64,000 bases of DNA, taken from assembly GCA_013396915.1 (NCBI GenBank), contig VWZL01004340.1:372001-436000 (forward strand), written 5' to 3'. Below are positions 27,601 through 38,654 of this stretch, one piece after another; within the stretch, counting starts at the first letter, position 1, and each line of letters opens with the position of its first letter. A program made the position numbers and the translations under genes. The notes beneath the pieces are model-generated. The model saw only the letters and a list, made by a program, of their open reading frames with translations, did not search any database and was not told where the DNA came from. This DNA comes from Stercorarius parasiticus. Lineage: Eukaryota; Chordata; Aves; Charadriiformes; Stercorariidae.

Positions 27601-30600
27601 GGGCACAGCCCTCTATTAAATACTGTAGTGAATCCTCCCACTTCTCCGTTCCATCCAGCTCTGGAATATGCCAACAACCGCAAGCCAAAGAACTTGTAGC
27701 AGATGTTATCCTCAGAGACGCTTGATAATACTTAGTTATTACTCATCCGGATGAGCTGGATCTAGAAAATATCCCTCAAGTCAGGTGGAGAATTCCCTCT
27801 CCTGTACTTTAACGCCTTTGATTTCAGTGAAGTAACTACTGAATAGAAGGTATGTGAGAGCAAAACTAAACAGCAGGATAAAAAAAAGCTTTCTGAGGGC
27901 TTAGACGCATGGAGTGAAAATCTGACTTCACTGATTTCAGCGATAACAACCACCATGGCCAGGATTTTATTCACAAATTCCGTAGTTCTGAATGGAAAAT
28001 ACATACTAGAATATCTGCTTACTCTGGACATCTGACTCCAGAGCTAGCAGCAGACTAGATCTGTCCGAATGGCCTTACCTGAGTTTAACATTTTAAAATA
28101 TCTGCTTATGAAATACAAGCAAAGAAAATCACTTTCCAATACCTGTTGTGCAAAACATTTGGAATATTTTTATGGTAATTATAATTATTACAATTACTAA
28201 AATAATTGCTTCTGCCATGAATGTTCTGTGCATTGATGATGCTTAATTCAAAAGATACATAAGATCATATTCCCTGTCTCTCTGGCCTCTCTAAGGCCAA
28301 TCCCTCCTGCTCATTTCTGTCTCTCTGAGCAATTCAAAGAGAGATTGACTGAATGGTGAGACTGCCCTTCCTTCTGGAAGACTGGCACTGACCACGCTGC
28401 AATTTCAGTTGTGTTGTTTTAGTTTTCTTAAGTGGAGTTACATTATTAGAAAGACGCTCTTCCCCAAGGCAGAGCAGAGATGTCATTTATGTAATGGGTC
28501 AGAAAATTAGCAGGTGGCTATTCTCTGAAATCAAAATATCAATGGAAAAACGGGGTTTGGTTATCCTTTTTGACATTTCCTATGGCTCCTTAGTGACTTG
28601 TCATTGTGGAACTGTATCTGCTCACCTTGTTCTGAGGAGCAGCCGTAGCCCTCTGTGATTGAATTACTTTGCTTCAGTGAAGAATGCAGAGCCTGAAAAT
28701 TAGGCCTGTCTCTGTGCAAGCCTTAATCAGCCACCATGCTGAGACTCCGATGTGGTCACAATGTCATGTCATTAGATGCCGTGGTCTGGAGAGCCCCCGA
28801 AAGCCATGGCACAGCAGGTGGTTCTGCTCCGCTTAACTACTTGTGGCACCACCCTGGCTAGTTAAAGCATGCACCCCTTTGCCTTCTAAAGAGAGGAATA
28901 ATTTAAAGCTGGTAAAAGAAGAAAAAACAGCCCCCAACCATAACAAATTACTGTCTTTGCCTGGAAGAGGCAGATGCCTTTAGGTTTTAGGACCCTGTTT
29001 TTCTTTTTCTCTGGAGAGCTAAAAGTCCATCTGACTTTGCCATCAAGAAATCTCCACGCGCCTGAAAAAATCTTCTTGTCATCAGCTGATTTGGAAATGT
29101 GAAATTGGACGCGGAAGCTCATATATTTATATTTATAAACTAATATGCCTGTGATTAGAGAGAAATCAAGTTGTCATTGGCAAGTTTTCTCTTCAGGGAG
29201 TTCAGAAATGGCCATTGTGCTGCGTTCAGCTGCCGGCCCTCCCTGCAGAGGCTGGGCTTGCCTGGAACTGCTGGCACATCTGCCGTGTCTTCCCACGAGA
29301 CTATAGAAGTGCCTTTTACCTGTTTTGATTTTTCTGTGCTCTAGCCTTGCGGGACAAACAGAAAAAGCGGGATTAATATTTATTTAGCTGGAATCTGCAT
29401 CACATGTGCTGCTTGAGAGACTTAAGATTAACATAGTCTTGACTATAATTACAGCAAATGAATGTTATTCATTTCTTGCTGCCTGTTTATTTGCAGGAGA
29501 ATGCATATTAGCACAGAGCCTGAGTAACCTGTAGTAACAAAAAGGCAGAAGCAATTTAAGAATCGAACTGCACTGTTGATAGTGTGACATCTTGATTGTG
29601 AGAGAGGCCTTGTTTTCTTTGATCACCTTAGGAGGAGACGTCTGGAAATTATAGGAGGTAGCTTAGGTCAAAATGCCACATGTTTCTTTAATTACCTGAA
29701 AATGTGCTAATGAAGGCAGAGAGTTCCCCTTTAAAAGTGAGAGGTTTTGCTAGAAAATCCATGCTAACAAACATTGGCATTTAATTTATGAGTGATTTTT
29801 AGACAGTAGGACAGATTCTGATGAGTGATTCTGGATTTCCATGAGTAACTCCATGGAAATCAATGGAGAGGCTCTGAATTTATGGAGTGCAAGTGAGATC
29901 AGACACTCACTGTTCATGCCTCGGCTTCAAAGGATGCTCTTTGGGATTCTGTGCACAGAGGGGATCTCTGCTGCTGAAAGAATATCATCTTCCCATGTGG
30001 AATATCTTTATAAAGCACTGGTCCAGAGGTCTGATTTTCTTATTATCTGATATTGCCAATGGGCTGTCTCGAGGCGTGCTCACACTGTGATCCCAATTAC
30101 ATCGCAATGGCATCCCTGACATTCTAAGAGTACTCTAGCTTGGTACTCTGACAGTAAGGAATAGTGTTAATTTGGTCTCTGTAAACAGAAGCAGCAGAGT
30201 ACGGTGAGGTAACTGGCCCTGGTCTTGATATAATTACATTTGTAATGTTGTCATCCAGTCTGGTCCCCTCTTTTGGAGAAGACAGTAACAACATGAGCTA
30301 TTCAAAAAGTAGACTTTGCAAGAAATGCAGATGCTTGGATGTTTGTTTTCATCCTAAAGTGGGACGAAGAGCAGAACTAATGAAAGATTTCACACAGTCA
30401 AAAGATCCTGGGAATAAAATTCCAGGCTGAAAAGTGTTGACAGTGTCAATCAAAAAGAAACAATTTATTCTGAAGAGTCAGAGCTTGCAATATTCAAACA
30501 TCTCAATCGAAAACATGACTTTGTTTCAAATGTTCCTGTTAAAGATAAGAAACTGATTCTTTCACTGACATTCTGCTCTAAGAACTGTCAGTTTCAAGAA

Positions 30601-33600
30601 AACTGTGCCTCCCAATAGAAAATGTATTTGTAATAATGATATACCCAATAATGGTGAAGTGGAGGGAATTCACAGAATGGCACCGTGATGGCGAGATCTG
30701 CAGCTCTAAGTTCCTCGCTCAGCTACGCCATAGGGTCCTACTTAGCACACAAGTAATGTATACAACTAGCGAAAGGGAATTGACATCACACAAGTAACAA
30801 TATTACACCGAAAACAAGAAAATGGGAGTTCTAGTTTCAGGAAGTAGATCCCAGGTCTGTGAGGCTCCAATGTAGCCTCATTTCCCCATTTCCTGAGAAG
30901 CTCAAGTTACTGCTGGAAAATATATAGTAAGAAATAATTCCTTCCTGGACTAGAAGACACCTAACTCCTGTCTGTTCATGGATATATCTGATGTTGTTCT
31001 ATGTAAATTTTGTAAACTTACTCATCATATTAGCTATATATCACAGAGGACAAAATCCTGCCTCCAGGGTTCTCCATTAGTAGCCTCTCACGCCGCGTGG
31101 TGTTGTATGATATGCCCCGTCCCTCAGGTATTGCTGATGCTGAGTTATAATGCCGGAACTCTCATAGATTTACAGCAACAGATAATTATCCAGCTGCATT
31201 CACCACTATTCACCATATGCAGTGAAACAAGAACTTGAGCAGGCCAGACTCTGAAGTCAGGCAAGATGTTTTGCTCTACGTGTTTTCCCTGTCCTTTTAA
31301 AACCAGACTGGTATTTCTCCCAAGTATAATCTGTTCGTTTTAACATATTTCTGTTCTTCTTCTGCCAGTATGTCTGCTTCCCGAAAAGTTGGCATCGATG
31401 TCTTTAAACATCTATGTATCTCATACAAAATGAATGACTGTTTTTGAAATGATCGAGGCAGATGTGCATTAAGTGGTGGTTAACGCTTTTTTAATAAAAT
31501 ACTTATGCTCTCTCATTTGTCCTGAGAGAATATAAATAGATCCATCTGTCTGCTTCAATAAGTACACGGTCCTCCTGATGATCCCGTCTGTATGGCAGGC
31601 TCTAGTGTAGCAAATGTGAACAGCTTAACCTTTAAAAATACCCTGAGATGGGTAACTCTCCAGCCCATCAGCAGTGCTAACCTTTCTTTCTCGTTTCTAG
31701 AGCCGGTACAGCATGCAGTCCGCAGGAGATGCAGCACAAGCTTAATTTTTGCTGCCTGCTTGGAGCAGATACTGACTGCTAGCTGGGCGTTACAAGAAAT
31801 GTGGAATAGGTTTGCTGCAGGTCAGAAAACTAGGCCTTTGTCCTACTAGGCTCCCTTTTTTTCTTTTTGTGAGTATAAAAGGTCACTGATAGTGTTTCTT
31901 ATTCAGCACCATTTCTGGGTTCTCATCCTCCTCCTTGCAGTGCAACTGAACAAATTAACTCTTGTGAATTTTGTGGGATTGGTTTGAATTATTTTGATTT
32001 AATTCTCTTACATTTATATTTTTCAGGGGCGAAGTGATCAATGGGGGATTTGGCCTGGTTTTGGATGGGTCCACAGAGGCTGAAGAACGGGCTAAGATGA
32101 TGCTCAGCTGGGATGTTTCCAATGGCGTAAGCAAAACTCATTATATATGTTCTCTTTAGTATCTTCCTGCCTCTGGGACTATGTTTATTTAGGTACTTGG
32201 GTTCCAGTGCTCCTTTTGTTTTTAACTGAATGGGAGCATGAGCACCCAGGCAGGATTTCTTGGGGTCTGTCTTTTGTATCCCAGGAATAATCCTAATGGG
32301 CCGAGAGACTCATTCTGTTCACTGCTGTGAATATGGGTGGTTATGAGCCTGATTCCACTAAAGCCAACGAGTTGTTTTGTTTGGTTGTTTTGTTTTTTTT
32401 TCTCCAACTTCAAAGTACTTTAAGTCAATAAAAAAGACCAAATAATTCTTGGGTAAGGAACTCACCGTAAAGTGTCAAAACTACCCCTTCTGACTTTACA
32501 ATATATTGGAGCCCAATAGTTTCCACGTATATCAGTGTGCGTTTTGTTGTTTTTTAAGCAGAAAGGCAAGGATGCTTATGATAATTTTGTTAGACATGTT
32601 GACATTATTGTTTGCCTACGTAATACAATTGACAATATGAATTTTAGTCTTGTCTATTCCTAACTTCGAGATCTAGGCATCTTGAAAAGTTTGTCATTTA
32701 ACTGCCAGCTCATCCAGGCCTTGCTACCATTAGAGCTTTTGCATGCCATTAGTGTCCAGATAGATTCTGTTTAGGACTAGATTTAAGACTAGGATCCCGT
32801 CTTTGAAGCGGCAGAGAGGTTTTGACTCAGTACTTGAAGGGAACATAATCGGCAGGACATAGTAATGTGTAGTCCAATTAAAGGACAAAACCTGTTGCTT
32901 TTCAGTCACAAAACCTCGCAAGGACCTGATGTATTGAGGGAGCTGCTTGCCAATGCTGACGTGATCTGTTGTGTTTTACTTCTCACAAGAATTGCAGAAT
33001 TCCTTCTTGTTTTAGACCTAAACATTTTTTTTTCTCCCCATAAGAGCTGGCATGACAAGTGGTAGAAGAGTAGGAGGAACAATTTGCACGTATTCTGTCC
33101 TAGACCTGAAACAACACATTAGTAAATTATTAAGGAAGAAGGAGGAAGACAACTATATTAATTTGTAGGTTAGAGTAATGAAGACAAACCCTTAACATGC
33201 ACTGTGTATCAGAGACAGCCTGTTAAAAGCCCAATAAATCTTTTGCTGCTCTGATTTATTGCAAGCAAAAGACCTGCTCCTCCACATACACGTTGAAAAA
33301 GGACAATCTGAGAATGCTACCCATAGTATATACAAGACTGGAAAGAAACTGGAGTTTACCCTTCAAAATGTACTACCAGGAAAAGTCATAGGTGGGTGGC
33401 AGGGAAACCGAGCTGTTAGCTTGAAAGGTCATTTCTAGCTGTTATTGCTCTGGTCCTGGGAACTTATTAGGCTTACGTTAATCATATGCTTAAATATTTT
33501 GCTAAATTGGAACCCGAGTATTTTCTTTCTTGAACGCTTTTGAGGCTCAATATTTCAGACGCTGATTTGCAATTCATAATAGAGATTTGTAAGGCATTGA

Positions 33601-34350
33601 ATAGAGGGAAGGACTACTTTTCTTTGTGCCAAATACTGTCTTTTTTTCATCTGGGGAATCTTGCTTGGCCACAGATCAAAATGCAGAGCTTTGTGGTTGG
33701 AAGAGGTGTTTACCAGTTCCCTGGCTATTCATAGAGTTTCATCCTTATGTGTCAGCAGAGAATTTGTCTCTTTGATTTCACACTTTGAAAATGCATTGAG
33801 TGACATTTTTCTTTTTAAATATTTATCCCAATACAAAAGCATTGATTGCTTAAATGATACTGTTACCTAAAGCAAGTGCTAGTTTTACAGAGGTGGGATG
33901 GAGTGCACAATTATTTTTAGTGAGAGAATTTTGTAAAGTTTATAAGGTACCTAGCTCTACCAATATTATCTGTCCAATGTTACGTTTCTGCATGAAAATG
34001 TACCAAGTCTATCCAAATACTACTCATAAAAATGAAGTAGGTATTACAAAAATGACTGCCAAAATCAGTCGGGAAAGTAGAAAGTGGCAGAGGGTTGAAA
34101 GATGTATTGTCATGAAATTGGGTGCCAGTGTTTGCGCAAATATTGTGTAAGATGGATGTGGCAAGAGGCATGTGCAATTTTTACACCCGTTGATTTTCTG
34201 GTCTGACAGGTGGCCAGACGCTGCTGGTCGGGTAATGACTACGCTTATGAAACGATCTGCCACACAATGAAGGAGAATGCCACACTGAAGGTGACTCTCC
34301 CTCACAAGGTGGTGGACGATAACATCTTGGAGCAAGCCCTGAAACGTTAA
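561..34350 (+). CDS. UROC1: UROC1, urocanate hydratase (urocanase), 17 exons, 5' end outside window
   Basis: Urocanase adds water to trans-urocanate to give 4-imidazolone-5-propanoate, the second step of histidine breakdown, in the cytosol (mainly liver) with tightly bound NAD+ acting as electrophile. Coding exons: 561-620, 4726-4854, 5762-5823, 6819-6885, 7489-7632, 11419-11507, 11987-12049, 12748-12927, 14388-14485, 14742-14814, 16182-16303, 20905-20975, 21925-22023, 23749-23848, 26701-26782, 32027-32126, 34210-34350. They total 1680 nt (559 residues plus TAA), all joined in phase with GT-AG introns and no stop or frameshift. The human protein is about 676 residues as recalled, so about 117 N-terminal residues lie upstream. 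Seen: [14 protein letters not shown], the Gly-rich [38 protein letters not shown], the [16 protein letters not shown] block carrying the conserved cysteine, [13 protein letters not shown] and [12 protein letters not shown]. It is the upstream, co-oriented neighbour of ZXDC. The gene looks fully functional. Confidence 0.97.
1720..2715 (+). repeat. CR1 LINE, plus strand, internally deleted
   Basis: Two parts of a CR1 element lie in the 621-4725 intron. About 1720-2245 matches the CR1 ORF2 linker between endonuclease and reverse transcriptase (decayed frames read like [19 protein letters not shown] and LARDVKDN). About 2255-2715 matches the ORF2 3' end and 3'UTR (readable [20 protein letters not shown]; terminal ggtcccttccaacc). 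The reverse-transcriptase core is missing and many stops are present, so it is dead. Confidence 0.85.
4726..4854 (+). CDS. UROC1: UROC1 exon
   Basis: 129 nt, phase 0 at both ends, acceptor ctttcag, donor gtaggt. It encodes [15 protein letters not shown] through [10 protein letters not shown], including the [11 protein letters not shown] urocanase block. Confidence 0.95.
5318..5575 (+). repeat. CR1 LINE 3' fragment, plus strand
   Basis: A 5'-truncated CR1 tail in a UROC1 intron: decayed ORF2 end (acaggctgcccagggaagtgg; ccctggaggtatttaaa) and the typical 3'UTR ending ggtcccttccaacctaggca, then attctatgattctgtg. The octamer end at about 5557-5572 marks its 3' terminus. Confidence 0.88.
5762..5823 (+). 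CDS. UROC1: UROC1 exon
   Basis: 62 nt encoding [20 protein letters not shown] plus two bases (AT) of the next Met codon, donor gtaaga. The split codon is completed by the G that opens the exon at 6819. Confidence 0.94.
6819..6885 (+). CDS. UROC1: UROC1 exon
   Basis: 67 nt encoding the end of the split Met, then [20 protein letters not shown] and TV, donor gtaaga. [21 protein letters not shown] is a near-invariant urocanase segment. Confidence 0.95.
7489..7632 (+). CDS. UROC1: UROC1 exon with Gly-rich NAD-binding segment
   Basis: 144 nt, phase 0 both ends, acceptor gtgtgcag, donor gtgaga. It encodes [18 protein letters not shown], then [20 protein letters not shown] and [19 protein letters not shown] is the family glycine-rich cofactor-binding loop and is intact. 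Confidence 0.96.
7726..7790. repeat. A-rich (AAAC-type) low-complexity tract
   Basis: A run of A with scattered C (caaac/ccaaac spacing) on the + strand, inside the 3.8 kb UROC1 intron 7633-11418. No SINE body is recognisable next to it. Apart from this tract and several shorter A/T runs (about 10958, 11190, 11238), nothing else was recognised in that intron. Confidence 0.7.
11419..11507 (+). CDS. UROC1: UROC1 exon
   Basis: 89 nt after a 3.8 kb intron, acceptor tctcttag, donor gtatga. It encodes [19 protein letters not shown] through CIARL and two bases of an Arg codon. Confidence 0.94.
11987..12049 (+). CDS. UROC1: UROC1 exon
   Basis: 63 nt, acceptor gttctag, donor gtaagt. It completes the Arg codon and encodes [20 protein letters not shown] plus two bases of Trp; GYHGNVVxLWER is conserved in urocanases. 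Confidence 0.94.
12748..12927 (+). CDS. UROC1: UROC1 exon
   Basis: 180 nt, acceptor tccccag, donor gtaaat. It encodes [20 protein letters not shown], then [17 protein letters not shown] and a stretch ending RTLVQE. The [11 protein letters not shown] motif is conserved in the family. Confidence 0.95.
14388..14485 (+). CDS. UROC1: UROC1 exon
   Basis: 98 nt, acceptor tatttcag, donor gtgagt. It encodes [20 protein letters not shown] then [25 protein letters not shown] is a strongly conserved urocanase block. Confidence 0.95.
14742..14814 (+). CDS. UROC1: UROC1 exon
   Basis: 73 nt, acceptor ttttgcag, donor gtatgt. It encodes [20 protein letters not shown] then QHIM and two bases of Gly; the [15 protein letters not shown] block is split by the next intron. 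Confidence 0.94.
16182..16303 (+). CDS. UROC1: UROC1 exon with conserved cysteine block
   Basis: 122 nt, acceptor cttcccag, donor gtaaga. It encodes [20 protein letters not shown] then [20 protein letters not shown]. The [16 protein letters not shown] block aligns with the PROSITE urocanase signature region that carries the catalytic-site cysteine, and that cysteine is present. Confidence 0.95.
16304..20904 (+). other. UROC1 intron, 4.6 kb, no gene recognised
   Basis: Contains only short chance ORFs. Around 16665-16770 and 16960-17040 there are faint MIR/L3-like stretches (gaaactcaggtttcatggg; atcccctgcttacgaatgg), too diverged to call firmly. A 25-base direct repeat sits at 18159-18212 (listed separately). 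Confidence 0.55.
18159..18212. repeat. Two-copy tandem duplication, 29-base period
   Basis: The 25-mer beginning ctggatatcctcacacata and ending tataca occurs at 18159-18183 and again, identical, at 18188-18212, separated by four bases. It lies in a UROC1 intron and probably reflects a recent slippage or duplication event. Confidence 0.9.
20905..20975 (+). CDS. UROC1: UROC1 exon
   Basis: 71 nt after a 4.6 kb intron, acceptor ctcttgcaag, donor gtaagt. It encodes (V)[20 protein letters not shown] then HSL. The acceptor is CAAG rather than the commoner CAG, but phase and homology fix it. Confidence 0.93.
21925..22023 (+). CDS. UROC1: UROC1 exon
   Basis: 99 nt, phase 0 both ends, acceptor ttttccag, donor gtttgt. 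It encodes [20 protein letters not shown] then [13 protein letters not shown]. The donor GTTTGT is a weaker form of the consensus. Confidence 0.95.
23749..23848 (+). CDS. UROC1: UROC1 exon
   Basis: 100 nt, acceptor ttctgcag, donor gtcagt. It encodes [20 protein letters not shown] then [13 protein letters not shown]. SRDHxDxGSxxSPxRET-type sequence is an invariant urocanase active-site region. Confidence 0.96.
24350..24645 (+). repeat. Ancient MIR-like SINE, possibly split
   Basis: About 24352-24432 resembles the MIR core (agtcaggcgttctggatta, then cttacagtgtgactgtggg and caaatcatg), and about 24588-24640 resembles the MIR 3' half (ttcctcaattttccatcca, then taaagtggaaattatgat). About 150 unrelated bases separate the halves. 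Judged by eye against a remembered consensus, so tentative. Confidence 0.45.
26701..26782 (+). CDS. UROC1: UROC1 exon
   Basis: 82 nt, acceptor ctcctag, donor gtaaga. It encodes [20 protein letters not shown] then HNGGGVG and two bases of Trp; the HNGGGVG loop is a family hallmark near the NAD+ site. Confidence 0.95.
26783..32026 (+). other. UROC1 intron, 5.2 kb, no gene recognised
   Basis: The longest intron in the window. It is AT-rich with no readable repeat, no ORF resembling a known protein and no RNA gene that could be identified by eye. Unannotated enhancers cannot be excluded from sequence alone. Confidence 0.55.
32027..32126 (+). CDS. UROC1: UROC1 exon
   Basis: 100 nt following the longest intron of the gene (5.2 kb), acceptor tttcag, donor gtaagc. 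It encodes [20 protein letters not shown] then [13 protein letters not shown]. Confidence 0.95.
32127..34209 (+). other. Last UROC1 intron, 2.1 kb
   Basis: No repeat or gene recognised. It ends in a polypyrimidine-poor acceptor (gattttctggtctgacag) that is nevertheless fixed by the conserved ARRCW exon that follows. Confidence 0.55.
34210..34350 (+). CDS. UROC1: UROC1 terminal coding exon
   Basis: 141 nt, acceptor tctgacag, ending in TAA at 34348-34350. It encodes [20 protein letters not shown], then a C-terminus ending [13 protein letters not shown]. ARRCWxGN is conserved; the C-terminal length matches vertebrate urocanase. Confidence 0.96.
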   Translation: MARRCWSGNDYAYETICHTMKENATLKVTLPHKVVDDNILEQALKR

Positions 34351-34670
34351 TGGTATTCCTCGTGCAATGTTGTCCTTGCAGATACATTTGAAGTTGCTTC
34401 CTTGATATCCTGTTTTGCTCTCTGGCCGAATGATAAAAGCCTTGCAAATGTCTCTTCCATGTGAGTTCTTTTTTCCCCCCTTTAACTTGTTAATGGCACA
34501 AACCTGTATCCATCTGTGACAGGTCCACTGATGTCAGGAACAGTCTTTTCACTAACATGTTTGGAACAGTGTTTGCAACAAGAAACTACTCCTTGTAAGG
34601 AAAGGAACTGGAATTTTGTCCCTGAAAATTAAATGGAAAAAAATTAAAATATTCACTTATTCCTTATAGT
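34351..34670 (+). other. UROC1: UROC1 3'UTR with candidate poly(A) signals
   Basis: Follows the UROC1 stop. There is no AATAAA close by, but two ATTAAA hexamers (34628-34633 and 34643-34648), the commonest variant signal, sit about 280 bases downstream. The 3' end is an inference from these hexamers only. Confidence 0.45.
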
Positions 34671-37600
34671 TCATAAATTAAGGAGACTCTCAGGTCTGGT
34701 CAATCAAATACAGAACGGAAATTGGAACTCTTTATTCTAATTCAGAGTCTGCTGCTATCAGCAAAGAGCCATGAAATCCAGTAGCCAAACATGTGAGTGC
34801 GTAAAAAAAAGTATTGCTCAGCTGGTGGAGGATGTACTGATATCCCATGTGCTAGACTCAAGCTTTTCTATATTGCCATAAAAGCGACAGATACGCTGTA
34901 ACTGGTTAAGCAGCTAGCCTACATGTGTTTTTCCCTGAAATTTTCACCCAAGATTTTCTCCACAGGCAGGAACAAAATGCAGTGCCAGGTAAGTGGGTGG
35001 AAAAGCCTGAGGGCAGAAAGTACTAGACCATTTCCAAACATTTTACAGCAAGGACAGGAAAATATGAAACAACTCATGATAAACTAATGTGAGCCAAATT
35101 CTGGATCAGTCTGAGATGGTGCCACTCAGCTGATTTTGATGTTGTGCGCACTTTGCTGCCTCACAGTGATGAGTTTGTTCTTCTGTAGAAGCCCATTGCA
35201 CCTGAGCAGCTTCTAAATGGATGGAAACCTCCAGAAAATCCACATCCTTAGTGCTGGCGGCTGCTTTTCAATGAAAAAACACGAGCTACTCACCCCTTTG
35301 GATGTGAGTGGTGCAATTAGTAAAGCACTATAACAAAATGATCCTGTAGACTTTCCTTCTGAAATAAGACACAAGCACCAAAGACGGGACAGCGTGGGCT
35401 TCCTGCACACAGAAGGTGATTGTAAAGTAGAGATAGAAAGGTCTTTTTGGTCTCCCTCCTTCTTCCTGGGAAGCGTTAGGAAGGCACACAACCGAAAGAA
35501 GCCTCGTATTTTGCATCTGAGCCTACTCTTGTACTTGTGTTAACAGTAACTCATTGAAGTATTTTGTTCTAATCAGCTGTGACGCTGAACCAAAAGCTGA
35601 GGCTTACTTTGAACCCCCTATCCACATACGTATTGACAGATACATACATGTATATATTTACAGAAACAGATTTTACATCCACATCTTTGTATGTGTGTGT
35701 ACAAAAATAATTCTTCTTAGCTATCACGTCTCATGCTAAGCGTGGCCCTTGCATGTGGGCCTCATTCAGACAGGACCACAGGGCATCAGTAATCCCTGTC
35801 CTGGTGCATACGTGGTACTGGGATTGATCTGGCCTGTCACTCAGTCTCCTCGGCATGGTGTCCACTACCCCTTGGAAGGGAAAGGGGTTACACAGGTAAA
35901 CATGTGTTGGCGGCTGCAGGTGAGGTGTGATGAGCTGCAGTCCTCAGCGCTGTGTGGTCTCAAGAAACCATACAACTGTTAGACCCTGTGGTACTTGCCC
36001 AGTGAGCACACTCCGCAACTCTGCATTGCCTCCGGTGCCAAGTAAAGGAAACCATTTCTTTTGAATGACAAATCAGTTCTTTACTCTGTTCACGTACTGT
36101 ACACGTCTCCAGATGAATGCTGAGAGCCTGGCATCTGCTTGTAACTGAACCTTCTGTGAAGTGCAATCTGCAGTTGATCGGAATCACTTTATATTATGGA
36201 AAAAACGCCCACATTGCCAAGTTACACGATTGAGATGTGAGTAGTTGTCAGCCAGATTTGACAGCCCTTGCTTTGACATATGTTATGCATTACCGATTAT
36301 TAATAACCACACTGGACTGGGTCCAAAGTTAGTATCTAGGTATTGTACAAAACAACTCTAGTCTCCATAGCCCAAAAGCACCAGGGTACTCTTTTCTTGT
36401 GAGGAACAACCAGAAAATACACTGGCTTTTCTGTACTACGGAATGTAGAGCTGCTCCGTAGATTCATCTTAATTCCAAGTTGAAAATCCACCAAAGACAA
36501 AATGCTGAAGCGGTATTTATTAACTAGTCATCTTTGCATTTTTTAGTACTGCAGTACCTGCCAGTGTGCACAACCTTTACATCCCAGGCAAAAAAGGAAC
36601 TTCGTTTTCATCCTTACAACTTTACTGAGCAGGAGGCATAACCTTGCAAGTACACCTGTGTTGAATGCCACTCATGTCCCTGGGAGTTTATAACTCTGTA
36701 CTACTTGTAGAGAGCCATAGAACCAGAATTTATGAGCACAATTCAAGAGCTACTAGTTGAAGTTCTGATTATAAGGATTATAATTTTGTCTATAAAGTTT
36801 ATAATATTGTCTATTAACTAGGTAGCGTGAGTAAGGCAAAATGGGTTACAGAAAAGCAGTGAACTGATGAGCAGTTGGTCATATTCATAAACAACTCACT
36901 GTTGTTTATTCTAATTATGAAGCATATAGTTGCATGTATACATTTAAATCTACTTTGCTCTTTTAACTGCGTATCTCAAGCACTTAACAAATGCAAACTG
37001 AGGTTTACAATACCTTTCGGAGGGCACAGGGAAACAGTAACCTCTTACTGCCTGGGTTGAAATAGCAGCTGGTTTCCAGCACACAGAAACCATAAACAAG
37101 ACCAGTGTGAAGATTCCCTTTCTGAGCTCTGCTGAGCCTCATTTTATCTGTTCTCTATTCGTTTGCAGAGAAGCTGGAACTGTGAACGTGCTATTGTTCT
37201 GTGGGGATGTTGATGTCATTTATAGGTAGCTGGACAAACCCAGTACAGGGAGAGCAGTCTTCAAGCCATACACCTGTAGGCATCGCATCAGATCCAGGCA
37301 GTGGATACAGAGGTAGTGAATTTCTGTAGTCAGATCTCAAGCTTGCCACAGGCTGAAGCATCCTTCCTATAAATCCTAGTACCTCAATGCTTTCCTCAAA
37401 ATGCACTTGTCCCAAAAAGCTTGTTCCTGATTGCAAATACAGACAAGAGGTTGGTGACAAAGGATAATTCGTGCAGCACACTCATATGTCTGTAACTACA
37501 GTGGTTTTTAAAGGTATAAAGCTTGTGACATGAGAGACTCTTAGCTCTCCTAGTTAGGGACTTGTTGAATCTCTCCAGGCTGTAGCAAACATAAGGGATT

Positions 37601-38654
37601 TGTGGCTTGTTTTGTGGGGTTTTTTCCATTTTTTTTTCCTTTTCTCCTTCAGGTTTGACATCCTTCAATCAGGGATGCGCACCTATGTCTTAAGCAATAA
37701 ACTGCTGGGCAGACCTTTCTTTCCCTAGGGACACAAAGGAAGGTACCGCAAAGACCTCCACAGAGAGATCAGGATGGCTAGGGGCAGCCAAGAACAGGAA
37801 TGACCCACACCCAGTGACAGTCAGCAGTGGGTAAGGGAGATTTCAGGGGAGGCTGAGCTCAAGCACCCAGGGACTTCAGAGAGGTGGCTGTGAAGTTGCA
37901 CAGTGGAGCTCTGGGTGTACCTACAGCTCTATGGCAAGGAGTACCAGCTTCCCCGGAGCTGAGGGTGCCTGGCCAGCAGTTCCCCATCCTTGCTGTTGCA
38001 GATGTGATGCTCAGTGGAAAGGAGAAATAATTTGGCCAGTGGAAGGATCACAGCACCATCTGCTGGGACTGCTCGTCAGTCCCACAGCAGGAGGGAACCT
38101 AGTGTCATTTCCGTATCAAATACGGGATAATTTTCCCCTTTTCCTTAAGTATGGGAGAGCCAGGAGGCAGGTGAGCATTTGCCTGAGAATGAAAAACAAA
38201 AAAGCTCTGATGCATTAGCTGACTTTGTAGGATTTTTTTTTTTTTTTTTGCATTGGTACAACTGACTTCAGCAACAGTATGGCTTTTTAGAGCCTCTTTC
38301 CTACCCTTACTCTCTTTTTGTCTGTGTTTATCCTTTTTCTCCTCCCACCTTTGCAGCCCACTCCCCTCTGTGCAGCACTCCTCATTGCCCCCTGTCGCTC
38401 AGGTCCATGTCCTCTGCGAGTCAGGCTGTCTCGGGTGATGCAGAGGCACAGCCACACTTTGAACAGAAAATTTGCATCACTCAAGGCTGGTTCATGATGG
38501 CTGTTTTTGTATTTCCACTGAAGGTGCACAGGATATTTTGCTAAAAGTATTTACCTATTGCAACTCTCCAAGTGTGGCTGTGAGCTTAGAATTGCTCTGC
38601 TCTGGCACAGCTTCTTACTGGCTATTAACAGGAATAAAGAGATACGGGAATAAT
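34671..38654. other. Intergenic spacer UROC1-ZXDC
   Basis: No coding exon, RNA gene or intact repeat was recognised. It has a few homopolymer runs (a T run at about 38231-38249) and only short chance ORFs. Liver-type regulatory elements for UROC1 would be expected upstream of that gene, outside the window. Confidence 0.5.
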